From Thermoplasmata archaeon (GTDB lineage: Archaea > Thermoplasmatota > DTKX01 > JAHFTX01): a stretch of 46,775 bases of DNA. A model generated the notes under the pieces. That model was given only the letters and a program-made list of their open reading frames with translations, was not told the origin of the DNA and searched no databases. The stretch covers positions 1 to 46,775 of the forward strand of contig JAHFTX010000022.1 of assembly GCA_023265395.1 (NCBI GenBank). The letters run 5' to 3'. A program made the translations under genes and the position numbers. Within the stretch, counting starts at the first letter, position 1. Each line of letters starts with the position of its first letter. Positions 31,607 to 41,898 of this stretch are shown piece after piece.

Positions 31607-34000
31607 ATGGCGCATCCATTGGTGGGCAGGGGCGGCGAGCTGGCGCGCCTGGGCGCTGCGCTGGAACGCGGCGCACAGGGACCACTGGAGGTGATCATCC
31701 TCACCGGCGAGCTGGGCATGGGCAAGACCGCCCTGCTGCGGGACTTCGTCGAGCCGCAGCCGCAGAGCGTCCTGTTGCTGGCTGGCGGTTCCCTCTACGG
31801 CGACGAGGAGGTCCCCTACCATGCGATTGCCAAGGCCCTCGACCCGCTGGCGCGCATCAACCACCCGGCGATCCGCCCGCTCAAGCCGCTGCTGTGGGGC
31901 GGCGAGCGCACCGACAGCGCCACCAGTGGCACCGAGCTGCAGGCGATCCTGATAGAGGTGCTCCACCTGCTGGCCAGCGAGCGGCCGCTGCTGCTGGTGC
32001 TCGAGGACCTCCACTTCACCGACCAAGCCTCGCTCTCCGTCGCCCAGGCGCTGGTCGACTCCCGTGCCAAGCTGCGCGGACTGCTGGTGCTCTCGCTGCG
32101 CCCCGAGCATCCCCGCCTGCTGCCCAACGGCGTCTTGCACCCCGCACTGGTGCGGCTGCAGCGCAGCGAGGGCGTCAGCGCCCTGGAACTGGCGCCGCTG
32201 GGCTACGGTGCGGTGCGCGAATGGTTCGCCCAGCGCGGCGACATCACCACCCTGCCCGAGGAGCTGCTGCAGCGACTCCACCAGCGCTGTGGGGGCAACC
32301 CGCTCTACCTCCAAGCCCTCGTGGAGGCCCTGCGAGACCATGGCTACCTTGTGGTGCGCGAGGGGCGCTGGGTCCCCGCCGGGCGCGATCTGCCGCCGAC
32401 GCTGCCACGTAGCATCGTCGGGGTGATCACCCAGCGGTTGGCGGAGGTCTCCCCGGTGGCGGTCCGCGCCGCGCGGCTGCTGAGCGCCGCCCGCGGGCCA
32501 GTGGGGCTGCCGCTGCTGCACCGGGCGCTGGCGCTGGCCGAGACGGCCTTCGCGGGGCTTGCCGACAAGGAGGTACCGCGGACGGATACACAGGCCTCAC
32601 TCTCCCAGGTGAGCGCGGCGCTGCAGGAGTTGGCGCAGCGGCAGCTGGCAGAGGAACTCCCCGAAGGTTGGAGCCTGGCACACGAACTGGTGCGCGAGAC
32701 CCTCTACAGGGGCATGGCCGCCGACGTGCGCCAGCAGACCCATCAGTGGTGGATCGAATGCCTCGAGGAGCGCGGGTCCGACGTCTTCGAGCTGGCCTTC
32801 CACAGCAACCGAGCGGGGGACCGCACCCGCACCCTCGACTATGCCGCCGAGGCGGGCGAGCGCGCCTTGGAGCTCTCCGCCTTCGCGACGGCGCAGCAGT
32901 ACCTGACCTACGCCCTCGAGGCGGCAGGGGTCGGTGCCTTGCACACCACCCGCGCCGACCCGTCGACGCCGCTGGATGCCGAAGGGGAGGCCGAGCTGCT
33001 GCTCAAGCGCGGGGAGGCGCGCTTCCATGGTGGCGACGTCGAAGGGGCCGACCTCGACGTGCTCGCCGCCCTGCAGCGATCGCCGTCGGCGGGGCTGGCG
33101 GGCCGCCTCCAGTTGCTGCGGGCGCGCATGCTGGCCAACCAGGGCGAGAGCCAAGCCGCCGAGACGGTGGCGACCCATGCGGTGACCCTGCTCGACGCCG
33201 ACCCGCAGGCAGCCGTCGCGGCCCTGCAGCTGCTGGCGAGGCTGCAGGTGCGCCAGGGAGAGGTCGCCGATGCCTCCAACACCCTGCGCAAGGCCACCAC
33301 GTTGGCGCGCGCTGCGGAACGTCCGGACCTCGAGGCCGCCGTCGCAGCGGCACAGGCGCATCTTCTGCGCCTGCAGGGACGGATGGAGGAGGCAGAGGTC
33401 ACCTACCGTGGTGCGCTCCCGGCCCTCGAGGCCCATGGCCTGCGACTCGAGCAGGTCGGGGCGCTGGGGGACTACGGCAGCATGCTCAGCCTCCAAGGCG
33501 CCCACGACCAGGCGTCGCTGGTGCTGCGCCGCGCCGTCGAGGTCGCCACCGAACTCGGGTTGCGGCAGGCCGAGGGTGAGGCGCGCACCACATTGGCGGC
33601 CTGCGCCGTGCGGCAGCTGCACTTGGAGGAGGCCGACCTGCAGCTCGACAAGGCGCTCAAGCTCCTGCAGTCGGTCGAATACCCTGCAGGGCTGGCCCGT
33701 GCCTACCTCGTCTACGGCATGCTCCATCATGCGCGGCGGGAGACCGCCTCGGCAGAGACCTTCCTCGACCAAGCAGGCGCGCTGGCTGCCGAGGCAGGCG
33801 AGCCAGCGATCGAAGGGGAGGTGGCGATGGAGCTGGGCCGTGCCGCCGCGGCGCGCGGTCACCCGCAGGCTGCTGTCGAGCTGTGGGAGCGTGCCTGGGC
33901 CTACTTCACCACGGCCGGGGATGCCGAGCGCGCCGCCAACGCCCGCAAGCTCATCGACGTGCGCGGCCCCGGCGCGATCGCCCGCACCCACGAGGAGTAG
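31607..34000 (+). CDS. AAA ATPase with TPR repeats (STAND/AAA_16-like)
   Basis: This 797-residue protein starts at the ATG at 31607. The N-terminal AAA_16-type domain has LVGRGGELARL, Walker A GELGMGKT (34-41), a Walker B-like LLLVLEDLHFTD (about residue 125), and sensor/helical regions to about residue 330. A long helical array follows from residue 400 with repeated TPR-like pairs: LEGRLQLLRARMLANQGE-like, LRLEQVGALGDYGSMLSLQGAHDQ, AEGEARTTLAACAVRQLHLEEAD and LVYGMLHHARRETASAETFLDQAGAL. There is no obvious DNA-binding domain at either end, unlike LuxR/MalT regulators. It probably senses or scaffolds, but partners are unknown. Confidence 0.88.
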   Translation: MAHPLVGRGGELARLGAALERGAQGPLEVIILTGELGMGKTALLRDFVEPQPQSVLLLAGGSLYGDEEVPYHAIAKALDPLARINHPAIRPLKPLLWGGERTDSATSGTELQAILIEVLHLLASERPLLLVLEDLHFTDQASLSVAQALVDSRAKLRGLLVLSLRPEHPRLLPNGVLHPALVRLQRSEGVSALELAPLGYGAVREWFAQRGDITTLPEELLQRLHQRCGGNPLYLQALVEALRDHGYLVVREGRWVPAGRDLPPTLPRSIVGVITQRLAEVSPVAVRAARLLSAARGPVGLPLLHRALALAETAFAGLADKEVPRTDTQASLSQVSAALQELAQRQLAEELPEGWSLAHELVRETLYRGMAADVRQQTHQWWIECLEERGSDVFELAFHSNRAGDRTRTLDYAAEAGERALELSAFATAQQYLTYALEAAGVGALHTTRADPSTPLDAEGEAELLLKRGEARFHGGDVEGADLDVLAALQRSPSAGLAGRLQLLRARMLANQGESQAAETVATHAVTLLDADPQAAVAALQLLARLQVRQGEVADASNTLRKATTLARAAERPDLEAAVAAAQAHLLRLQGRMEEAEVTYRGALPALEAHGLRLEQVGALGDYGSMLSLQGAHDQASLVLRRAVEVATELGLRQAEGEARTTLAACAVRQLHLEEADLQLDKALKLLQSVEYPAGLARAYLVYGMLHHARRETASAETFLDQAGALAAEAGEPAIEGEVAMELGRAAAARGHPQAAVELWERAWAYFTTAGDAERAANARKLIDVRGPGAIARTHEE

Positions 34001-34005
34001 CGCCG

Positions 34006-34560
34006 CTACGCCTTGCGCCACCGCAGGTGGTAGACGCACGCCGCTGCACCGGTGCTAGTGCACGACTCCTCGACCGCCGTGGCGGCGATCCCGCCAGCGA
34101 GCCCGATGATCGCCACGAAGAACCCGAGGTTGGTCCAGCAGTGCTGCCTGGTCGACTGGAAGCCGCTGATGGAGAGCCGCACATCCTGGAAGCCGACCTC
34201 CTCGTAGCGCATCGAGCCGGGGGTGAAGAACCTCGTCCAGAGCGTCGAGGCGCGGCGCAGGAGTCGGTCGGGGTCGCGCTCGGAGGTCAGCGCCCGATAG
34301 GCGGTGCTCCCCTCGCGGGTTGCCGAGAAGGCGCCCATGGAGCGGTAGAAGGCTTCGGTGTCCTCGCCCAGGTGCGTGGCGATCGCCGCGTCGAGGTCGA
34401 GGTTGATGGCGAAGTCGAACCACTTGGTCGCCAGGATCGAACCGGTCAGGGTGCGGATCGTCGACTCGTCGACGAAGGGCCGCAGCCGCTCGATGGCCTC
34501 CTTGCCGTAGTGCTCGATGATGAACTCCTGGCGGCTCTTGAGCGTCGAGCCCTTGACCAT
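34006..34560 (-). CDS. TIGR02265-like protein
   Basis: Starting at the ATG at 34560 gives 184 residues. The N-terminus MVKGSTLKSRQEFIIEHYGKEAIERLRP, the middle WFDFAINLDLDAAIATHLGEDTEAFYRSMG and the end NLGFFVAIIGLAGGIAATAVEESCTSTGAAACVYHLRW closely follow a family described mainly from myxobacteria (TIGR02265/DUF2378). That family has V4R-like or heme-NO-binding-like architecture and a closing Cys-x(6)-C-x-[FYH] motif. No activity is established. A GTG at 34620 would lengthen the N-terminus, but the MVKG start matches the family start best. The gene ends 5 bp from the convergent AAA/TPR gene. Confidence 0.75.
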   Translation of the reverse strand: MVKGSTLKSRQEFIIEHYGKEAIERLRPFVDESTIRTLTGSILATKWFDFAINLDLDAAIATHLGEDTEAFYRSMGAFSATREGSTAYRALTSERDPDRLLRRASTLWTRFFTPGSMRYEEVGFQDVRLSISGFQSTRQHCWTNLGFFVAIIGLAGGIAATAVEESCTSTGAAACVYHLRWRKA

Positions 34561-34698
34561 GTGGCCCGCGTGACCGCTGGGGAGTGGCACCGGTGCGACC
34601 CTCTCGTGCGCCCACGCCACGGTGTTTGATTATGCTTTGCCCTGCAGGGGCCTGTCCGCCGCTCGCCGCGGGGGGCGCTCGGCCGTCGCGCACCGCGC

Positions 34699-35187
34699 CT
34701 AGGCGACCGCGTCCGAAGCCGCCCCGTCGAGCAGCTGGTCGATCTGCAGCGCCAGCGATTCGAGGGGCACCGCGGTGTTCGCCGATCGGAAGCGGATGAT
34801 CCCCTGCGGGTCGATCAGCAGCACCGTGGGGACGAATTGCACGCCGAACTTATCGCGCAGCCCATCGGTGTCGATGGAGAACTCGAAGGGATAGCGCCCC
34901 GCCTTGCGGAAGGCATCGAGGGCCTCCCCGCTCTCGCGGTCGTCGACATCGACCACCAGCACCTCGCAGCCGCCGCCGTAAGCCTCCATGCGTAGCCCCC
35001 GCAGGTGCTCGAGCTCGCCCAGACAGGTGTCACACCACATCGCCATCAGGTCGAGGACCACCACACGGCCCCGCAACTGCGAGAGACGTATCGACCTGCC
35101 GTCAAGGGTGGTGAGGGCAAACTCCGGTGCCGACGCGCCCACTTGGGCGGCCGACTGCCCGTGCACGGCCGGGTCGTACCGTCGCAT
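34699..35187 (-). CDS. TlpA/AhpC-like thioredoxin-fold protein
   Basis: The 162-residue protein has the redox motif W-C-D-T-C (Cys52, Cys55 from the ATG at 35187) and a cis-Pro region QFVPTVLLID. It follows the peroxiredoxin/TlpA start pattern GASAPEFALTTLDGRSIRLSQLRGRVVVLDLMAMWC. No signal peptide is seen from this start, so it is probably cytoplasmic. It would reduce disulfides or act as a thiol-dependent antioxidant partner. Starts at the GTG at 35196, at the predicted leaderless position, and at the ATG at 35241 are possible. A TATA-like CCTTATGG lies about 26 nt before 35196. Confidence 0.88.
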   Translation of the reverse strand: MRRYDPAVHGQSAAQVGASAPEFALTTLDGRSIRLSQLRGRVVVLDLMAMWCDTCLGELEHLRGLRMEAYGGGCEVLVVDVDDRESGEALDAFRKAGRYPFEFSIDTDGLRDKFGVQFVPTVLLIDPQGIIRFRSANTAVPLESLALQIDQLLDGAASDAVA

Positions 35188-35218
35188 CGATTCCACGGAT
35201 GTGCCTCCGCCGTAGCGA

Positions 35219-35226
35219 CCATAAGG
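35219..35226 (-). promoter_or_regulatory. TATA box for the thioredoxin-like gene
   Basis: The minus-strand CCTTATGG would place transcription start at about 35195, next to the GTG/ATG start candidates at 35196 and 35187. Between this box and the divergent gene at 35307, positions 35236-35264 form an imperfect hairpin with CCCCC/GGGGG and AGTCA/TGACT arms. Confidence 0.55.
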
Positions 35227-35306
35227 GCATAGGTCAGTCATGGCCCCCTTGGGGGGACCTGACTCACCCAAGCGAAGGCTTACGCTTCGCAGGACCATCG
35301 TCGACC

Positions 35307-36215
35307 GTGGAGCCGGAGGTCGTCGACGAGACCGGGGCCGATGCCCGCAGCGACCCCGTGCTGGTGAGCCTACGAGCCCACCTGCAGCGCGCCCGAGAAC
35401 TGTGGGACGAACCGCCGGTGCGCACCTTCCTCCACCGCGGGGGCGCCGACGACCCCTTCGCGCTGGTCTCGGGCGCCTACGACGCGCGCAACGACACTCT
35501 GCACGTCAACCGCGCCATGCTCGACCATCGACGCGCCCAGGGGATGGACTACCACCGCCAGCTGCGCTACCTGCTGCCCCACGAGCTGGGCCATCGCGCC
35601 CACCTGCGCGCCGCCATGGGGGCAGGGGTGTGGGTCCAGTGGGTCAGCGCCAACGCCAGCGCCCTCGACGCGCTGCGCCAGCGCGACCTCGACCACACCT
35701 TCAACCAGGTCCTCGACTACGCCATCGACGCCGAGTTGGCCCGTCGGGGGATCGAGAAGGAGGCGTCCCTGCAGGACTTCGCCGAGTCGGTCGGCGCCGT
35801 CGAGGGGGCTGCCCCGCCACCGACCTTGGCGGTGCGCGAGCTGCTCAGCGCCATCGCGCTGCACGACTTCGGGGCGCCTCGGGAGGTCGCATGGGTGCGG
35901 GGTAGCTTCCTCGATGGGCTGCGGGCAGCAGACCGCGAGGGGCTGTGGGACCAGATGGTGCCTCTGCTGGGGCGGCTGCACCTGTTCCTGCCGGGGACCT
36001 TCCGCAGCGTGCTGCCGACGGTGGTCATGGCCCTGCAGCCAGGTCTCCATCTGCGACCCATCGAGGTCGAGTGCAAGCGCCTGCCCTACATCCCGGCGAT
36101 CTGGGACCGCCCCAAGGTGGAGCTCTTCGAGGTGTTCGTCGCCGAGCCTCCGATGCAAGGGACCAACGCGCAGACCACCTTCGCCCCCAGCGTTGCCGGC
36201 CTCTCACGCCGCTGA
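35307..36215 (+). CDS. HELGH-motif putative metalloprotein
   Basis: The GTG at 35307 gives 302 residues and lies 27 nt after a weak TATA-like GGCTTACGC. The product has a zincin-type motif YLLPHELGHRAHLRAAM (HExxH at about residue 94), followed by a helix HTFNQVLDYAIDAELARRG that could position a third ligand. The remainder is helical with a C-terminal PYIPAIWDRPKVELFEVF segment. No signal peptide is visible. It may be a soluble peptidase or a structural remnant of one. No characterised family is recognised with confidence. Confidence 0.75.
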   Translation: MEPEVVDETGADARSDPVLVSLRAHLQRARELWDEPPVRTFLHRGGADDPFALVSGAYDARNDTLHVNRAMLDHRRAQGMDYHRQLRYLLPHELGHRAHLRAAMGAGVWVQWVSANASALDALRQRDLDHTFNQVLDYAIDAELARRGIEKEASLQDFAESVGAVEGAAPPPTLAVRELLSAIALHDFGAPREVAWVRGSFLDGLRAADREGLWDQMVPLLGRLHLFLPGTFRSVLPTVVMALQPGLHLRPIEVECKRLPYIPAIWDRPKVELFEVFVAEPPMQGTNAQTTFAPSVAGLSRR

Positions 36216-36267
36216 GACGCTTCCGCAAGCTCCAAGAGCCCGCCGCAGCCCTGCTGCTGTGGCGCCG

Positions 36268-38088
<1,821 letters not shown>

Positions 38089-38097
<9 letters not shown>

Positions 38098-41088
38098 GCG
38101 CGGAGGCGCCGCGCCCAGGCGCCGACCCAGCAGCACCAGGGCGATCAGCCCGCCGATGACACTGAGCGCCAGGATGCTCCCCCCTGCAGGGGTGACCAAT
38201 GTGCTCGTGGCAAGCGCGCCGACGCGCAATCCGACCTGCACGGTCCCGTTGGCCTGACAGTCGCATCCCTCGGTGGCGGTCAGGTGCAGCACCAGATGGT
38301 CCAACGCCTGCCCGGCGGCGGCGTTGGTTGCGCGGACCGGCACGTCGACCAGCAGGGTCGCACCCGGTGGCACGATCCGGTGCGCCGGCTCGATGGAGAT
38401 TCCGCCCGGCGAGGGCATCGGCAGCAGCAGCGAGGCCCGCGCTGCGACGTTGCCGCCGTTGGTCAGCCGGATCGTGACGGTGGCAGTCCCGCCGGCGCGC
38501 AGCTGCGGGATCGTCACGACGACCCCCTCGACGTGGAGCATCGGCAGTTGGCGCACCCGCAGCGGCAGGGTCGCCAGCACGGTGCCGCCGGTGGTCTGGG
38601 CCACCAGCGGCACCGTCCGCTCCTGCGCCGGCCGTTGTGAGGAACTCGGCAACGTGACGTTGACACGGGTGCTTTCCCCGGGGTGCAGTCGCACGGCCGC
38701 AGGCTCGACCTGCACATGCCAAGGCTCCGCTGTCGCTGAGGTCAGGTGCAGGTCGAGTTCCACGTTGCCGCTGTTGGTCACCTGCACACTCACCCTCCCT
38801 GCGGCACCACCATCGGCGACGAGGGAAAGGCCGCCGACGGCATCGAGGCGCGCGCGCTCGAGCGCCGGGATCCGCACGGCCGTCTGCGCCTGCACGGGCT
38901 GAGAGGTGCTCCCCAGGGGCTGGGCGTAGACCGTCAGGGGATGGTCGCTCCCGACGGGGGCGCGTGCGTCGAGTCGCAGGTCGAGCGGGATCTGGGTGCT
39001 GGCACCGGCGGGCAGGTCGACCGCGTCGGGCAAGGACGCGACCAGCGACGAGTCCGCCTGCACGCGCAAGTGGGCCGAGATGGCGCCCTCGGAGGGATTG
39101 CGCAGCGCAATCACGATGGTGGCGTTCTCCTGCTGCGGCTGCAGCAGTGTCGGCACCTCCCATTGCACCGAAGGGGACACATCGACCTCCAGCATCCGGC
39201 TGGCGTTCCCGCTCAGCCCCGACGCCGAGGTCACCGCCACTGCCAACAGGTGAGTCCCGATCGACAGCGGCCCGACCTGCAGGATCGGCAGATCACCCAC
39301 GGCCACGCCGTCGAGCGACCAGGCAAAGCGCACCAAGGGTGACCCTGGGGCGCTGCTGAGCTCGGCGGAGTAGGAGCCGATCGCGTTGGCCTGCAAGGCA
39401 CTTGGCCCGACGATGACGGCCGTGGGCGTCCCATCGTCGACCTGCATCGCGATCAGGTGGGTCGCACTGGCGTCGGGTGAGGTCGCGCACACCTGCACCA
39501 GCATGTCCCCCGTCGGCGTGTCTGCACCTGGGTGCAGATGCAGCACGACGGGCACCTGTGCGCCGCCGGCGATCAGCAGGTCTCCCCCCACGACATCGAT
39601 CCCACGTGGGAACACACCTCCATCGGCTCGGGTGATGGTGGTGGTGACCTGCTGCGGGGCAGCGCCGATGTTGCGCAGCTGCAGGGGCAGATCGAGCTGT
39701 TGCCCCTGGGTCAGGTGCGCGCTGTTCGGGCCCAGCAGCACCACGCCGCTCTGTCCATCGAGGGTCAGCGGGCCGTGCCATCGGCCATTGTCGAGGTCGG
39801 CATCGCCGTCGGTGCTGGTGGTCACCTCCAGCAGCAGCGGCCCACCGCCGCTGAGCGGCGCCTGCCACTGCAGCGGGACGGTGGCAGTGGAACCCGCGCC
39901 GACGGTGCGGTTCTGCGATATCGTGGCCACCAGCGCACCGCCTTGGGCCTGCCGCACCTGCAGGGTCGTCTGCAGCACTCCCGCCGCGTCGCCCCCGTTG
40001 CGGATCGCCACCTGCAGTCCCAAGGAGCCGCCCAGCGAGAGGTCACCGATGGAGGAGAGCTGCGCATCGAGGCCGTCCCCATCCGTCAGCTGCGCGTCGG
40101 AGATCGCGCTCGCGCTGGGCACGGTGCGGGAGGCGTTGAGCAACGCAAAGAGTGCCGGCGCCAGTTGCGCGTACTCGGTGGGTAGCCACTCCGGGGGCGG
40201 GTAGAAACTATCTCCGATCTCGATGGTGAAGCTGCGCACGCCCAACGTGGCGTAGAGCCAGTCGTCGGTCTCGCCGTTGGTGGGGTAGAGGTCCGTGCCC
40301 TTGAGCACCTCGTACCCGGGGGCCGCAAGAGCTGCTGCCTCTGCGGTGGCGACGAACCAATCGTCGTCAGGGGTGCGTACGTCAGCGTAGCCGTAGGGAT
40401 AGAGGATCGAGCGGCCATAGCTATGCAAGTTGACCGACAGGTCGAAGCTGTGGTTGAGGGCAAGGTCCCGCAGCGCGCGCGACTCGGGCTCCGAGAAGGG
40501 CGCGGTCCCCCGGTAGTCGAAGTCGCCGCCGATCCCGCTCGAGCCGAGATCGTCGTAGCCCCACTGGAAGGCGAAGTTGCGATTGAGGTCGACGCCGATG
40601 GTGCCATCGCCGTTGTCCCGGCGGTTCTTGCGCCAGTCGTTGTGGCCCTCATCGAAGACGAAGCCATCGACGTTGACCACCGGCACGATCACGATCCGCA
40701 ACGTACAGAGCCAGCGCGTCGAATCGGGGTCGCTCCCAAAGGCGCCGACCAGCGACTCGGCGAGGCGTACCGCCGCCGATGGAGCACCGACCTCACGGGC
40801 GTGCTCGGTGGCAAGGACGAGCACCTCACCTTCGGAGGGGTCCGAGGTCTCGACGGCGTCGGAGAGCTCGATGGCCTCGATCTGGCGACCCTCGACCGTG
40901 GTGCCGATGACGGTCAGCTTCGCCAGGTCGGGGTGCGCCTGCACCAAGGCCACCAAGCGCTCGTGGATCGCCGAGGCGGTCAGGTCGGTGTAGGGGTCGC
41001 TCGGGGGTGTTGCGCTGCTGGGCAGCGATGGCAGGGAGAGCGCCGCGACGAGCACCACGGCGATGGCCATCCGAAGGCGCAGGGTCAC
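38089..41088 (-). CDS. Surface M14 zinc carboxypeptidase with long beta-domain tail
   Basis: The GTG at 41088 gives 999 residues with a signal peptide MAIAVVLVAALSLPSLPSS. The longer ATG at 41136 would lie inside the promoter. Residues 30-330 form an M14 carboxypeptidase. The zinc site is His96, Glu99 (TEHAREV) and His222 (NLHSYG). Substrate Arg/Asn residues lie in VDLNRNF (169-170), and the catalytic Glu290 is in FTIEIGDSF. Five or more CARDB-like beta domains follow (for example VQVTNSGNVELDLHLTSA, VTIRLTNGGNVAARASL). A single C-terminal membrane helix (ILALSVIGGLIALVLLG) anchors the protein. It would trim extracellular peptides at their C-termini. Confidence 0.9.
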
Positions 41089-41112
41089 GCTCCTAGCGGT
41101 GCTGCCGTGGCT

Positions 41113-41125
41113 GATAATGTTTATC
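41113..41125. promoter_or_regulatory. Palindromic bidirectional TATA box
   Basis: GATAATGTTTATC is an inverted repeat (GATAA, TGT, TTATC) between divergent genes. On the minus strand it is about 31 nt before the peptidase GTG at 41088. On the plus strand it would start transcription near 41146, ahead of the ABC ATPase gene. One box may serve both promoters. Confidence 0.55.
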
Positions 41126-41200
41126 GGCACAGTCACGCCCTCGGCTCCCTAGGGTGAGAGCGTCGCCGTCGCCAAGAAGACCAAGGCCCCACCTGCGCTG

Positions 41201-41896
41201 GTGCGCCTCTCCCGGGTGCACAAGACCTACCTGACGGGCACGGTGCCGGTACGGGCCATCGATGGCATCGACCTGCAGGTGCGCCGCGGCGAGTTCGTCG
41301 TCATCATGGGACCCAGCGGCTGTGGCAAGTCGACCCTGCTCAACCTCATCGGCGCCGTCGACACCCCGACCTCGGGCACCATCGAGATCGATGGCACCAA
41401 CCTCGCTTCGCTCAGCGACGACGAGCTGACCGACTTCCGGCGGTGCCACGTCGGGTTCGTCTTCCAGTTCTACAACCTCATCCCGAGCCTGACGGCAGCC
41501 GAGAACATCGGGTTGCCCCTCGAGTTCAATGGAGAGGCTCCCCCGGCGGTGCGCAAGCGAGTGGCGCAGCTGCTGGCACTGGTCCACCTGCAAGACCGCG
41601 CCGACCATACCCCCTCGCTGCTCTCGGGCGGGGAGCAGCAGCGCGTGGCGATCGCCCGCGCCTTGGCCAACGACCCTGACCTCGTCCTGATGGACGAGCC
41701 CACCGGCGACCTCGACAGCGCGACCACCACCGAACTCCTCGAGGCGCTGCGGGACCTCAACGAACAGGGCGTGACCATGGTGGTGGTGACCCACGACCCG
41801 ATCGTGGCGCGCTTTGCCCACCGCACCATCACGCTGCGGGACGGCCAGATCGTCGCGGTCGACACCAACGGCGACCGTCGCTCCGGGAAGGACTAG
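41201..41896 (+). CDS. MacB/LolD-like ABC transporter ATPase
   Basis: The GTG at 41201 gives 231 residues. Walker A is GPSGCGKS (about residue 39), Q-loop region FVFQFYNLIPSLTAAENIGLP, signature LSGGEQQR and Walker B LVLMDEPTGDLD. The Y-N-L-I-P and P-T-G-D-L-D motifs are typical of the LolD/MacB/FtsE subfamily, which powers mechanotransmission rather than bulk import. The frame stays open with sensible residues (AKKTKAPPALV) for 15 codons ahead of this GTG, but without any standard start. It stops 2 bp before the permease start. Confidence 0.92.
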   Translation: MRLSRVHKTYLTGTVPVRAIDGIDLQVRRGEFVVIMGPSGCGKSTLLNLIGAVDTPTSGTIEIDGTNLASLSDDELTDFRRCHVGFVFQFYNLIPSLTAAENIGLPLEFNGEAPPAVRKRVAQLLALVHLQDRADHTPSLLSGGEQQRVAIARALANDPDLVLMDEPTGDLDSATTTELLEALRDLNEQGVTMVVVTHDPIVARFAHRTITLRDGQIVAVDTNGDRRSGKD

Positions 41897-41898
41897 CC

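Noticed and set aside
41089-41136. Upstream ATG for the M14 peptidase
   Set aside because: It lies across the palindromic TATA box and would add 16 residues ahead of the signal peptide.
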